Source: Adineta vaga
Lineage: Eukaryota; Rotifera
Assembly (NCBI GenBank): GCA_021613535.1
Contig: CP075493.1
Location: 14,198,001 to 14,262,000 of the forward strand
DNA: 64,000 nucleotides
Direction: 5' to 3'
Positions 34,330-46,849 of the stretch are shown piece by piece (within the stretch, counting starts at the first letter, position 1; every line of letters begins with the position of its first letter). The notes beneath the pieces were generated by a model that had not been told where the DNA came from, did no database searches, and saw only the letters and a program-made list of their open reading frames with translations. The position numbers and the translations under genes were made by a program.

Positions 34330-35671
34330 TCAATGCCTACTCTTCGATTCGGCGATCATCAGTTCTTTAAATTTAAAATAATTTATATCTGAGACAGGAT
34401 CGAATACACTAATACTTTCCTTATCATTTGTAATATAGTCAAAGTATTCGTAGTTATTGATTTCTTCGCTATGATATTCGTATGCTTGAATGGTAATACA
34501 TGTTTTATTCGATGATTTATTCTCTAATTTGTGAATTTGATTTAAGCCTGGTGAAAGCCAAGTGACTTGATTTTCATAGAGAGTTGTTTCACGAATTGGT
34601 TCCGTTTCCTTCAAATCCAATGTTCGATAAAGTTTTACATTGATTTCACCATAGAGTACACGAATAATACCGTAGGTATTGGCATGTCTATGGATGGGAC
34701 TGTAATGACCGGATGACCATATTTCGAGAACATAAGGAACACCGGGTGAAGTACCTCGATTTCGACCAATCGTTATTCTCAGATAAGTGGCTAAAATATT
34801 TGGTTTTCCAAATCGATTGGCTTTTTCGCGCAGTTTTTTATAACACCAACCAGTTTCACTATGGATACTCTGTTCAATAGCTTCATAGAAATGAAGGAAA
34901 TCATCACCTTGAAATGGCTCTTTAATAATATCATAATAAAGATTTTGACAATGTCGATGTAATCGTGTGATTGATACAGCAGCATTGCTTCGTTGATAAT
35001 CTAATGAGAAATCAGTTGGCGATACAGCAATTAATGCGGGATCATCAATAACTGGATTTCGACCAACTTTCAATTTGACTTTATCATTAAATTTTTTCAA
35101 CTGAGTCATGTCATAACTACCGTTGAAAGAAATGTGAGCATATTGTATTTGTCGCACATTATTTTGCTCATTACTCGGTATTTCACTTTTGAACAATGCA
35201 CATAGATCTCGTACTTCACCTTGACCATATTTAATAAACAAGTTCGCATAATCGATACTCAACCAGTATTTACCTAGAAGGAAACAAAAAAGCCAATATA
35301 AATAAAGTAATTTCTTCCAATACTTTTTCTTTTATTTTTACCTTTTTCACATTTTAAAACATGTTCGACATTTGCCGACTGATTAACAATAATAGTAATA
35401 CCATTGATTATTTTGCGGATTGAAGCTTGATGTTGATCGACAGAGAGATAAATAATGTAGCTGTCATTTGTTAGATTCTCACTGATAGATAGACGAAGTT
35501 CAAATCTTAATGATATTTTTTGATCTATTTCAATTGTCACTTGTCCTCTTTGATCAAGAATTTGGGTGCAATCAGCTCGCCAGGGACACCAAACTTTATT
35601 TGGAGGTGAAAAGTTATGTAATGATGATTTCGACAAATGAGAATCAATTGGTGAATTGATTTCACAAACCC
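34330..35671 (-). CDS. Cysteine-dioxygenase-like cupin protein
   Basis: Two exons: 35671-35342 and 35273-34330, joined in frame as KCEKG|KYWLS across a 68-nt intron. The first exon begins at an acceptor (TTAATAG|GGG), so at least one 5' exon is missing from my model. About 423 residues are visible. The C-terminal half has a cysteine-dioxygenase-type cupin: a WSSGHYSPIHRHANTYG strand with two metal-binding His, GIIRVLYGEINVKLY, then a distal His in LNQIHKLENKS and the AYEYH strand. CDO oxidises cysteine to cysteine sulfinate with Fe(II). The N-terminal about 220 residues (KVWCPWRADCTQILDQRG...) are not part of a standard 200-residue CDO and match no domain I know. Function of the whole is inferred only. 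Confidence 0.65.
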
Positions 35672-36539
35672 CTATTAATATAAAACTTCCTCAATATAGT
35701 TCTTGAAAAAATGTCAAGAACTGTTAAGCAATATTCATTTCTTGTGAACAAACAATTCGGTAGATAGATCTCGTCAAAACTCCTAGAGCTTATTAGATTG
35801 ACTGATATGATCAGTGATCTTTTCTTGTGAACATACTTTGGTTTTGTTGTTGAGGGTGGATGTGGGTCTCTTTTGTTCATCCACACCCACACCCTCAAGA
35901 TTTCATAATTATTGCCATATATAATTAGGCTATTTTCTTGTTGAGTATTAATCAATACTATATGTATAATAATCATTCAAAATCTTTCTTGGTTCAGTTG
36001 TTGTTGTTTGAGTGAGCGAACATTGATCGATTGAAAAACGCTAAAATATATGAATTATGTCAGTTAATTCAATTTAAAGTGCTACATTCACAACTGTGAT
36101 TTTATTCATCTTCATATCTGTTTAGAATATGCTATCGGCAAAAACGGATTCACTTCCTACACTTATTACTGTTGCAGAAAAATCAGCAAGAAAATATGAA
36201 TATTTAATATTTAAGATGTCGAATATGATTGAAGATTATTTAACATGTTTACTCATATTTTTTTCTCATAAAATATAGCAACACGGAGAAGTTCTAAATA
36301 ATATTAATGAACATTTTTTTGTGTGTGTATAAATTATTAAATGATCGAATTCGAACAATCTTCAAGGAATTTCAATTGACAAGACCACAAATATTTGTCA
36401 ATATTCTTTCGATTATTTGAGGAAAAATCAATGCTAATATACTACTATTGACTGTCCATATGACTATTTAGATATTTAATTATGAGAAGTTATAGTTATA
36501 TGTGATGATTTTATATCTATGAAACCATTGATCTATGAT
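35672..36539. other. Spacer with hairpin 1
   Basis: Probably contains the missing 5' exon of the cupin gene, which I could not identify. A plus frame from ATG 36129 (about 50 codons) has no recognisable content. Confidence 0.35.
35850..35898. repeat. Telomere-like G/C-rich hairpin 1
   Basis: Inverted arms: TTGAGGGTGGATGTGGGT on the left, ATCCACACCCACACCCTCAA on the right, with a loop of about 11 nt. G-rich strand on the left, C-rich on the right, in otherwise AT-rich intergenic DNA. Confidence 0.7.
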
Positions 36540-36782
36540 AAATGTAGTTGTTGATCGACGTCAGCGAAATGTACAATTCCATCAGAAGGAATGCTAACTG
36601 GCTGTTATCCACTTAAATCACTGATACAATCAACGCTGATGTGTCTCTATGATCAAGAATGTATTGATCCAATAAATACATTTGAAACAATAACAACATT
36701 AATTGATCTGTTTGATGGTGTAGTTATCATTTGCCAATTAATTGCGACGTTAATTATTGAAGGAATATGCCGTGAAAACTAA
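36540..36782 (+). pseudogene. Relic of the '58 kb' membrane-protein family
   Basis: After an in-frame TGA, the frame reads AKCTIPSEGMLTGCYPLKSL, then STLMCLYDQECIDP and, fused directly, LIDLFDGVVIICQLIATLII. The first part corresponds to the 'GCxxLxSLLxSTLeCxY..xC' motif and the last to 'LIELYSGLVIICRLISIFIV' in the module at 57120-58396. The intervening region is deleted. Confidence 0.6.
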
Positions 36783-37509
36783 AAAAAACATTGAACTGAT
36801 ATATATTACAGTCAAAAACTAATTATAATTGTTTTTCTTTTTATGACTAAGTTTTACTCCTAATAAAAATGTAAATTGAAAAACTAGAGTTGGATTATAT
36901 TAGGATTCATGCATGAACATTCTTTTTCTTCATCATACCAGTTTAGTTTCTCATACGATTAAGAATCGCAAAGTTCTTGTCCGTCTTTCTTAATTTATCT
37001 CTTTGGGTACAAACAAAACGTAAATTCGAAATTTCGAGTCCAGTATTTCTGACCAGCTCCTCGCTGATTTCACTTCAATTTTCTCATTAAAATTTGTTCT
37101 AATCTTGTGTGTCTGTTATTTTATAATGAGGAGCACATTTATAAGCAAGAAGCAGATTTTATCGAATAAAGTCAAGATTGTTTCTTTTCTTTAGGGAACT
37201 TATGGAATACGACGTTGAATTAGTCAATCAAAAAGGATTATAATTGGTCGCAACAAAACTAATGCGTAGATTCTGGATTTATTTTAAAAATGCGATTGAC
37301 TTAAGCTTTTAGCATAGCACATCAATTATCTTCAAGCATATGAGTTAGAGAAAAAACAAAGCAATATATTTACATCGATTATTCACTAAAATGAATTGTC
37401 ACAACGCAGCATAATTATATTTTTATAATTTGATTCATTTGTACTTCCTTTTGTACACACTTTTCTAAGAAATTCTTCATATCATCTTCTTGTTATCATA
37501 TTCCATTTT
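36783..37509. other. Intergenic spacer
   Basis: AT-rich, nothing recognised. Confidence 0.35.
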
Positions 37510-37840
37510 TAGCCGATGTCATCATTTTGTTCGAATATGATGCTCGATGATATTCAAACAGCACAAGCTAGTGCATTTTATAGTATTGCTGGCTTTGTTT
37601 CTATCTTTTCATCCTATTGAGTAAACAATTTCGTTTTGAACTCTTTATATTGTTTAATTCCAAATTGAAAATCAATGAAGCAATTAATACCTAATAGGAA
37701 GAAACTACTTCAGTACTATTCTCTCTACAATATTTATTTAATTTATCTTCATCTGACTATGATCAAGAGAAATATGTGCTGTGCGTATTTATTCTTTTGT
37801 ATATCTTTTTAAAGTGTTGTAATATCATCTGAAATTTAAA
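37510..37840 (+). pseudogene. GPCR 3'-end relic
   Basis: It reads SNMMLDDIQTAQASAFYSIA, then GFVSIFSSY and a stop, with LSKQFRFELFILFN in a shifted frame. This aligns with the TM7 and tail of the receptor at 38872 (IDALQSAKDNLFYNVAGLIS, LSSKLFRSEFIKLFN), with about nine residues deleted and a frameshift. Similarity continues into the 3' flank (gaagaaact..., gagaaatatgtg...tgg/ttgtatatcttt), like the flank after 40000. A whole receptor once lay here. Confidence 0.65.
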
Positions 37841-38871
37841 GAAATCTTGACTATATTCTGCGATTTTTGAACTTCGTGATTAGTTCTTTGTGCAAAAAAA
37901 TCGTTTTCACATTGAATATTGAATGATCTGGATAAAGAAAGTACATTCATCCACGTTCACAAGAAGTTAAGAGCAATAAAACAAATTACCTTTTACCATG
38001 CAAAACAAACTATATTGACAACCTTTATTTATATAAATATCGGATAAAATTCTCCAGACATCTATATACTAAAGATGAAGTAGAATCTCCAGATCGATGT
38101 TAAACGCGTACCTGATAGCACCTTCCGAGATGATTAGCTGAAAGAGTGAAGCATACATATTTGAATTTCCTCTTCCTTTCTCGTTCTTCTATGTCATACG
38201 ACTATATTATAACTATTACAAGAACGACTGCTCAGGAATACAAAATTACTCTCTTAAAGTTTATTCTTTTCTCTAACTTTATTTTTAAAAGACGATGTAT
38301 AACAGAAAACAAAAGAATTCAGGACATAGTAGAAGATCTAACTAGAATTATCGAGGGACTCTACGTTCACTCTTTCTTCTTTCTCTCTTCTCTTAATACC
38401 ATTCTGAAGTGTTAAAAATATTTATCTCTTTAGCAAATTGTAAACCCTAAATAAGGAAACGATAAAAAAAATGATTGTAAAAAAACAAACTATATTGAAA
38501 ACCATTTGTTTTGAAAATCTATTTCTACAGTACCTGAAGATATACGTATAAAAATAAAGCTTCATTATATATATGCATTAACATTCATTTTTTTCATCAT
38601 AATAATGAATTTTCTCACAGAATAGTTATAAAAGAAGTTGTCGTTCTTTTCTTTACCTTTTTTATTAGTTTATCTTTTAGCTGAGTACTCTTCAATTTTT
38701 TCATTATAGTTCTTTATATCCTTTATCTTAATTAATAAAAAAATAATATACATAAAACCAAAAGTTTTTTGTTTCCCTTTTCAAATAACTTGTAAGATAG
38801 AATAAATATCAATTTTCTTTCATGTCATTTTTCTTTCCAATTCTTGCACTTAGATAACATTATTTAGCAGA
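37841..38871. other. Spacer upstream of GPCR
   Basis: AT-rich. A plus frame at 38146-38415 has no motif. Confidence 0.35.
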
Positions 38872-40000
38872 ATGTCTTCGTCAAATACAAATATCACAGA
38901 AGCTATTATCATTCAACAAAGTATGATTATATTCGCAAGAACTTGGTGTTCTTTGATAATTGGTCTGGGTGTCATTGGTCATACATCGAGTTTGTACGTA
39001 TTTACACGTCCATTATTTCGTTCAAGTCCATGTTCATGGTATTTTTTGGCATCGACGATTAGTGGTATAAGTGTTGTAGTTATTACCATACCTTTGCGAT
39101 TATTTCAGGCTGGTTATAATATCAATATATTGGCTAATTCATTAGTAACATGCAAAGCAATTACATTATTGTTACAATGGACTAGGTAATTAGAAAATTT
39201 CTTTGTGATATATCTTAACTATATCTTTTAATATACATTGTTATAGAGCACAAAATGCATGGTTCATTGCTTTAGCTTCTGTTGATAGGTAAGTATTCTT
39301 ATAGTTTTTATTGATGAATATGAACAAGAATAAGACCAAGTATCATTATTATATCTTTTGTAGGTTTTTGTGCAGTTCAACTTCTGCAAACTTGCGTGCT
39401 CTGAGTAGTCTTCATGTTGCTCGTCGTATTATTCTTCTTGCAATATTAGTAGTTGGTATCGTTTATATTCATATACCTATCTGTTTTCAAATCAATACAC
39501 GTCAACAAACATGTATTCCAATGCCAGGCATCTATCAAACATTTTATGGAGCATGGAATTTGATTGTATATAGTGTAGGTCCACCAATTATAATGCTTTA
39601 TTTTGGTTTACGTACTGTTCAAAACATTCGTCAATCGATTAGACGCATTGGAAAAAATACCATTGCAGTTGAAAATCAGCCGCGACATCGTAAAATAACC
39701 GATCGTCAATTAATTCAAATGATGCTTGTTCAATGTCTTATATTTATTTTAACAGCAAGCCTTCCTTCTATACAATTCATTTATACATCAGTTCGATCGA
39801 ATATAATAATCGATGCTCTTCAATCAGCCAAAGATAATCTATTCTATAATGTTGCTGGCTTAATCTCTTTAACAGTTCCATGTCTAAGTTTCTATCTTTT
39901 CATCCTATCAAGTAAACTCTTTCGTTCTGAATTTATAAAACTATTCAATACTAAATGGACAAACAGACCAACAGCTGTAACCGGTCAGATTACATTATGA
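38872..40000 (+). CDS. Rhodopsin-like GPCR, three exons
   Basis: Exons 38872-39185, 39247-39288 and 39364-40000 join to 330 residues; the tiny 42-nt exon 2 carries TM3. GHTSSLYVF in TM1, Cys before TM3 (LVTCKAIT), and the DRY-position motif DRFLCSS assembled across the exon 2/3 junction. Loop 3 has KITDRQLIQMML, and the tail SSKLFRSEFIKLF. This 'LASVDRFLCSS ... CIPMPGIYQTFYG' receptor type is abundant in bdelloid genomes; its ligands are unknown. The upstream relic at 37510 is its closest relative in the window. Confidence 0.85.
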
Positions 40001-40845
40001 AGAAACTAATTTATGACTTTCTCTATAAAATATTTATTGAATTTATACGTCCATATATTTGAGTGAAGAATGAGAAATATGTGTTGTGGATATTTTTGTT
40101 CATTTGTATATCTTTATTGAATGTTGCCGTAATGTACAGTATTGATTATAAATAACGTTTATCGAAGATAACTCGCTTCATCCTCGATTAAATTATTTTA
40201 TTTGCAATAAAATAACCCAAAAGCATGGTTTTCCGGAAAACATAGAACCATGCACCGAGAAATATCTTCATCTTGCACAAACGAATTTGAGGGGTTATCA
40301 TCAACGGTTCACCCTAAGACATGTCTGCATTTTATCAAAACAAAATCGAATGGTGCGGAGGATGTGGGTGTTGGTGACAGAAGATAAGAATATCCACATT
40401 CACACCCAAGAAACATGAAAAAGAATCTAATGATAAATTCTACGCTTATACAGTTGAATTGTGAATCATTTTTTGACGCCATACTCTCAACAAGTTTCAA
40501 TTTTTTTGACATTAAATTTTTGTCGGCAAACTAATTGAGACCTCATCGAAATTCTTTAAACTGATAACTACCAAAGATAAAAATCAAATCAACAAATGAC
40601 AAATTTTTAACATGACTCAATTGGCTTTCTTTTCTGTTTTTCGATGACAATATTCAAATGATCATCCATTTTCTCTTTATTATATTTCGACTTGATGTTA
40701 TTTCGATTATAATGGTCTTGAAAATTATTCATCTAACTACCATATATTCATAAAATAATGAGGTCAGAAATGGCCAAAGAAGTTTTGGTTGGCCTTTGCG
40801 ATATAGTACGAATTTTTAATTAAAACGCACAAAGTACACAACTTA
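40001..40845. other. Spacer with degenerate telomere-like hairpin
   Basis: At 40358-40408 a G-rich arm (GGATGTGGGTGTTGG) faces a C-rich arm (ATCCACATTCACACCC), an imperfect member of the hairpin set. Otherwise nothing recognised. Confidence 0.4.
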
Positions 40846-41262
40846 ATGATACAGCAGACTCTTGGTTACCAAAGACTTTCGTTTACGATGATTGTTGTCA
40901 TGTTATTAAATATTTATGGTGCAACGCCTACATTAACGTTTCTTTGCCATTTATCGTTCACAATAGATGCATATCATTATCGAAACCATGTAGACAAATG
41001 GTATCAAGAACATCGTAAAACAATTCGATCTTCAATCAACCGAGCAATTCAATTCAGTAGATTCGACGACGAACACTATTCTCATCTTCTGTCTGTAATG
41101 CTTCATATTAGAAACTGCAAAGAACAAAATCTAAATCCTTTCGCATCGAACATACTTAGATCAGGCAATATATTCTGTTTTCAGTGTGTTCCGAAGATCG
41201 GAATCATCATCCTGGGTACGAACTTCTTTTTCGCTGTCTATATTTTAAAACTCTTGCTTTAA
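40846..41262 (+). CDS. Hypothetical small membrane protein
   Basis: 138 codons from ATG. A hydrophobic N-terminal stretch (FTMIVVMLLNIYGATPTLTF), a polar middle with an HYRNHVDKWYQEHRK segment, and a hydrophobic C-terminal segment (IGIIILGTNFFFAVYILKLLL) that could span a membrane. No domain recognised. Codon content looks more protein-like than the surroundings, but I cannot exclude a fragment of a receptor-like gene. Confidence 0.35.
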   Translation: MIQQTLGYQRLSFTMIVVMLLNIYGATPTLTFLCHLSFTIDAYHYRNHVDKWYQEHRKTIRSSINRAIQFSRFDDEHYSHLLSVMLHIRNCKEQNLNPFASNILRSGNIFCFQCVPKIGIIILGTNFFFAVYILKLLL

Positions 41263-44244
41263 ATAGACTTGTTCATTACCAATCATGTATTTCGATAAAA
41301 TAAGAAATAAACATAATATTTTCTAGTTTAGATATGAAATCAAAAAAACAACCTTTACCTATACTTAAGATACAGCACAATATTTTTTTGCGATAGGAAT
41401 ACTGTCAGTTTTGTTAAACTTTATTAGTTTTTCGCTATCCAAAAGCGATCAACTTAAGTCCAAGTCTTTACGATGCTCTAATCACAAATTGAGGCATATT
41501 TCTTATCTTGGAATTTAAAATTGAGTTGAGTATTGTATTCTTCATGCTATTTATATTTCTATTTAAATCCTTTTAGAGTTTATAAATTTTACCATATATA
41601 AGATTAAGATCATCTGGTATACATATAGCTCTTTGCAGACATATATTTAAAAAATGAAAATCATAAAAATGCATCATTAAAAAAATAAAAATGTAGATGC
41701 ATCGATACTAAGAGAGAGCGTGAAAGTTATATCGTGGTCGATGTGAATCTAGCACTACGAAAAAAGACTTGACTATAGTCCAAAACTGACCAATCCAAAT
41801 TTTCGAAATCACGGAATATCATTATGGAGGCCAAGAATTGGACTATAGTATCCTTCGCAACCAACCTTTTCGCGATAAAAATTTTCTCCCATTGTTCAGA
41901 AAACATTCATTCGACGCAGATTTAAATTCTCTATTCAATGATGTATAGAATGGTGTGTAGGATATACATCACTTCGAATAACTGTCATTTTGAGATTGAA
42001 TATAATAGAAGTTTCTGGAGATAAGAGGGTGTGCTGTTTAATCTGTTATATCAGAATGGAATTGGTTTGACACAGGGTTTATACGATCATATAGAATTCT
42101 GGTTTGAAATCATTCGTTTAATTGGTGATCTATCGATAAGCATGGCATGATTTATTGTTTGTTTGTTTGTTCAGCCAATTCTGAAGTAATTGATAGAAAG
42201 GTGTCGATTTGGAATATGTTTTTTAATTAATGTAATTTGATCAAGTAGCATATTGTGTTGTATGATATACGAATATATACTGAAGTTCAAATAATTGTTC
42301 AATGTGCTATTTATTCGATTTTTTTGTTAGGTGATGTGTGGAGGTGGCTTCGTAAGTTGACCAGTCATGATTTTGTTTAGTCAGCGTGGTTTTTTTCGAA
42401 GTCGTTTGCAGAGTACAGACGTCGGAAGATAATGAAAGAAGGTAATCAGATATTTTGATGAATCAGATTCACATTTGTTTTGATTTAGAGATGCAAAACA
42501 AGAACATGTTTTCGTGTCTTTTTTACTTTGTTTGAAATTAAAGTTTGAACGATAGATCAATTGACTTCTTATTGTTGTGACTTCGATAAAAAAGAATGAA
42601 AGTTATCTCCTTATAGAATAACATTTTATTGATTGTTAATTTGTTAATGAAAGTTACAAATCGGATGGGGAATACGTCGTTGAACTCTTCAATTCATTAA
42701 AGAATGTATGTGCATGATGAGTACGGAAGAAGTACAAAGTGTCAGGTCAACGTCACTATATAAAATTACATTTCATGGTTGACTTGGCTCAATCATTAAT
42801 ACATGCTGTTCATTTTCTACAAACAATTGCATATACATATCACGGTTAAGGTGTTATTTTACCACATGGACTTTCAAAAACTTATTCATCATACATTGAT
42901 GTTATGAGAAAATTGACCAGATATTTTCGTATGATTAATATATCAGATATGATATCACTATGATCTTCTCATCGATTTCATGTTGATTGGATTTTATATC
43001 AAAATTCTATTGATGGAAGGAAATATTTACAACCTCGATTTATTTCTGTTATTATGATATTCGATCGAGAAACTATTCTTCTGATCAGTTCCCTGTTATT
43101 GCTCTGTTTCAGGTGAAAAATAAACGAACAAATTACAGAAGAACTCAAGAATAAAGATGATGTAATGCATCTGCTTGTAAGTTCTTTTTTCTTAATATTT
43201 CTCGGTTTTTCGTTGTTGACACAAGTCCATTTTACGTACCATTTGTTAACATTCGTTCTTGAGCAGTTTTTTTCGCATATATCTCTGTTAAACTAAGAGG
43301 TTCTTGAATATCAAGATTTGTACATAATCGACGAACATTTTTTCGAATTAATTTATCAACTTTATGTTCGACAACTAATCCGTCTTTCAGGTAGAAGAGC
43401 TGGATCAATACTTTGAACATCTGAAAGATTAAGTAAAAATGTTTCTTTTGTTCGATCATGAATGATATTTTCAGCATCTTCAATAATTAGAATGTTGAAA
43501 AAGAATCAGTATGAAATCAATCAAATCATTTGTGAATTTGCATTGTATATTCGTTAATTTACATGAGCAAGACCAAGTGGAACATAAATTAAATCTTTAT
43601 CTTTGATTTCAATGATTAAATAACAATGTTTCAAGAATATCCTAAAGAACACTTGGAAATTTATCACCATATTGAAGTTTAAGAGATGAGCTTTTGTCAT
43701 TATATATAGACTATTCATTATTAATGCTATTGAAAAATTACTTTTTTTTCAAACGTTTTCATCTGAAAGATAATTGCCTATATCAATATAAATGGTAAAC
43801 ATGAGATATGTTTCATGCTGCATATCATAGATGCATTGATAAACAAATGTATTTGTACGATGAACTTCCTTGAACAATACCTTTTTTGCTCAGTAAACGA
43901 ATACTTGACTGTCACATTAAAAAATATTCGAAAAATACAGATCAAATGATATTGCAACTAATTCGTCTTGTTGAGTTTTTCGTTTAGAAAAAAAGCAAAG
44001 TTTTGCTTCGATGGTAATGATTTTCGATCGCCTATTTGAATTGTCCAGAAATGAATACAAATCTATATTTATAAATATGCTCACCATTTGAAAACGACGT
44101 ATATATAATACATGAACATAAAATGTAGAGATATTTATCCAATTACGTACGTCACGAAAAATCTGGTAAGTACTTTCCATCGATTCATTCATCTTTTATT
44201 CAATCATTTTAAACATAAAAAGTTTCAGAAAATAAATAACGATT
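41263..44244. other. Long spacer with coding-like traces
   Basis: 3 kb. Between about 42780 and 43150 a plus-strand stretch reads protein-like (IDVMRKLTRYFRMINISDM, DGRKYLQPRFISVIMIFDRE) but contains in-frame stops and no domain I can name. A minus frame at 43232-43483 is similar in quality. I regard both as possible gene relics. The rest is AT-rich. Confidence 0.3.
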
Positions 44245-45820
44245 TTAATTATTCACAAAAAACTTTTGCACTCGAAAATTAAAACCATCAACAACCCAAA
44301 GATTACCTTCACAATCAAATAATATATCTTCTGGACTATATAAATGAGTCGAAACTGATCCAAATCCGTGTCCAACAACTACGTCGCCTTCACGAGACCC
44401 TTTCAAAAAGCGCATTACTCGATAATTCCCTCCATCAACTACATAGATATTACCAGAACGATCAACAAACACTCCTTTAGGGCTAGTTAACTGTGAGGAA
44501 TTGCTGCCCATTCCTTGTCCACCAGCAACAACAATACCTTCATTTGCATCTTTTGACCACTTCATCACGCGATGATTGTATGTATCTGATACATAAATTG
44601 AATATTCTTCGTCGATAAAGAAATAGTAAGGAGAATTGAACTGCGTAAAAGAATCACCTTTTTCATTTCCACCAGCAATTATTTGTGCTTCTGGTTCTCC
44701 TTTTTTCCATCGTTTCACGGCACTTGTAAAAACGTCAGACATGTACAAATATCCATCATTATCCATTGCCAGACTGTAACAGCTAGTGTGTATGATAATT
44801 GTTGGTTGATCTATCGGATCATGCAGAAGCAATCTCAAAAGACGATGATTTGCGTGATCGCAAATGATGAGAGACGAACTTGTTTTATCAACAAGCACAT
44901 CTGATGGATACTTTAATTGATTTTGGCTGGCTCCGGGTCCTTTTCCACCTGCAATAATTTCACCATTGATTGCATTCAGTTTCCATCTAGTAATACGATT
45001 ATTCATATTATCAGCAATGTAAACTGTGAAATTATCATCGATGTCAAAACCTTTTGGTTGATCAAGTTGATTTAATCCATTTCCTTGTCCATTACCTCCA
45101 GCAATAGTGACTCCATCTTGTTTCCATATAGTATTTCCATTAACTAAAATAAATATAATTGTTGCTTATATCAGATGGTATGCGGATCGACTGAGAAAGA
45201 TGAATGTTTTATATACTTCTTATTTTAGAAAATCTTACTTTCTGTTATTTTAATTGCTGTAGTAGGTGATAATTTTGTGATTGTTGTTTGCCACAGCGTT
45301 GCTGATGTATCTTTTCTCGCCACTGTTGTTAATTCTGCTGTTACTGATGTATCTTTTCTTGCCACTGTTGTTAATTCTGCTGTTACTGATGTATCTTTTC
45401 TTGCCACTGTTGTTAATTCTGCTGTTACTGATGTATCTTTTCTTGCCACTGTTGTTAATTCTGCTGTTGCTGTTATTATTTCTATTGTCGATGATCCATT
45501 TGCCCACATTGTTGTCGCTGTACTCTTTTGTCTCTTCAATAAGATGATTGTAAGAGTAGTAGTAAATGCTATGATTATCAAAATCACTGCGACCATAGCA
45601 ACTATCAGCCATGTTCGTTTTCTTCTTCGAACTTGTGCATATCTGTAAAATAGAACGTCATTTTTTGTGAGTATTGTGATTATGCAGAATGCAACATACA
45701 TTGTTGTTTGTGATGAATCATTGTCACTTGACTGTAACTGAAAGAGACAAAGAATGATGTTTTATTTGTTGTTTCCTATAAACACATTACATCGCTAGTA
45801 TTTGTCTGGTTATTCGTCAT
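44245..45820 (-). CDS. Type II membrane NHL-repeat protein with Thr-rich stalk
   Basis: Four exons, 45820-45791, 45737-45700, 45642-45239 and 45143-44245, join exactly to 456 residues from ATG. Order: short polar N-terminus (MTNNQTNTSD...), basic stop-transfer RRRKR, one membrane segment (WLIVAMVAVILIIIAFTTTL), a Thr-rich stalk of four 14-residue repeats (TAELTTVARKDTSV), then about six NHL propeller blades with the pattern 'AGGxGxGxxxxQLxxPxxVFVDxxxxIYVxDxxNHRVmrW'. The topology predicts an extracellular beta-propeller. NHL propellers bind proteins or other ligands; no specific partner is inferable. The membrane and stalk part and the propeller lie in different exons and are joined by a 95-nt intron. 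Confidence 0.88.
45301..45468. repeat. 42-bp coding minisatellite, four copies
   Basis: Four tandem 42-bp units (…GATGTATCTTTTCTTGCCACTGTTGTTAATTCT…), in frame, encoding the stalk of the NHL protein. Units 2-4 are essentially identical; the first and last have single changes. Confidence 0.9.
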
Positions 45821-46267
45821 TTTCGTTAGTTCAATGTTAGGATAATGCAAAATCGACAGAAAGTGATGAAAAGAAGCAAAAAATAGTTTTAATAAAAGTA
45901 GAAGCGAGATCGTTGATAAGTAAAGAAAACAGTGAGTTTTATATCCGTTTTTACGTTTTGTTTTGTAAAAACATGATAGCAGATGGTACTTATCAGCCAC
46001 TGTCAATGTAGAATGTGCTGTAGCAAAACAAAAGGTGATTAATTCTATGATGACTCGATGTTGAGCATAATATTGAAGAAAAGTAATTAATCAAAGTCAG
46101 GCCTTTTTTCTGAATGAAATATAAAGTTTGCTGTATATATGGATATGACCTCAGTGATTTCCAATAGCTTCTCGATGCACGGAGGTGACGCATTAGGAGT
46201 TTGTTCTTTCGATACAACGATATAGAGCATCGACTCTTTTGTCGCAACATCCGATTTTTAATTCATT

Positions 46268-46286
46268 GAGGGTGTAGCACACTCTG
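46268..46286. repeat. Short telomere-like hairpin
   Basis: GAGGGTGT facing ACACTCT with a 3-nt loop, upstream of the NHL gene. Weak member of the hairpin set. Confidence 0.4.
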
Positions 46287-46406
46287 AAGATCTAGTTTAC
46301 TGTAAATAAATCTTTACTTATAAACTCTATTATGAATTTTGAATCTACGAATATCGAGTTATCATGAACTGATGGACACTATAATTTCATATGTAAGAAC
46401 AATAAT

Positions 46407-46451
46407 TGAGGGTGTGGGTGTGTGCTCCTTCTTCTCTCATCCACACCCTCA
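46407..46451. repeat. Telomere-like G/C-rich hairpin 2
   Basis: TGAGGGTGTGG and CCACACCCTCA form a perfect 11-bp stem. The left arm continues GTGTGTG, i.e. two TGTGGG-like units. Confidence 0.75.
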
Positions 46452-46849
46452 GAAACATTTATTACGACAATAAAAATATTCTTATGAATCATTGAGAGCT
46501 TTCATACAATTCATGGATTTTTTTAAATTAAAAGCACAAATTGAAAAAATACTTTTAGTTCAATTCAATTATATAAACTGGCATTTAAAATTAGTAAAAC
46601 TTTCTTGCACTTAATGATTACATTTATGTTACTAAATATACAATATTTTTTTTATTCACTCGAATAATTATCATAAAACATCAAATCTATCTGATTAATA
46701 ACTTGGAAATTATTATTTTTTAATTAGAGATGATTTAATAAAAGAGAAGAAAACAACGAGAATTAAAGAAAAGTTTATTTTGAAAAAGGAGATCAGAATA
46801 CAATGACGAAAGTTAATCCGATGAAGGTTGAGGTTTTGATAGCTATTGT

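Larger units (their letters stand above)
45821..46849. other. Spacer with two G/C-rich hairpins
   Basis: Upstream region of the NHL gene. Minus frames at 45776-46250 have no recognisable content and overlap its first exon. Confidence 0.4.

Noticed and set aside
42780-43150. Possible dynein- or other ATPase-like relic
   Set aside because: Similarity by eye was too weak and stops interrupt it; kept only as unassigned traces in the spacer entry.
45301-45468. CRISPR-like array of regular repeats
   Set aside because: Units are contiguous without spacers, in frame in a gene, and the genome is eukaryotic.
45277-45648. Long plus-strand frames opposite the NHL gene stalk (Val/Leu-rich)
   Set aside because: They are antisense shadows of the 42-bp Thr-rich repeat; open only because the repeat length is a multiple of three.
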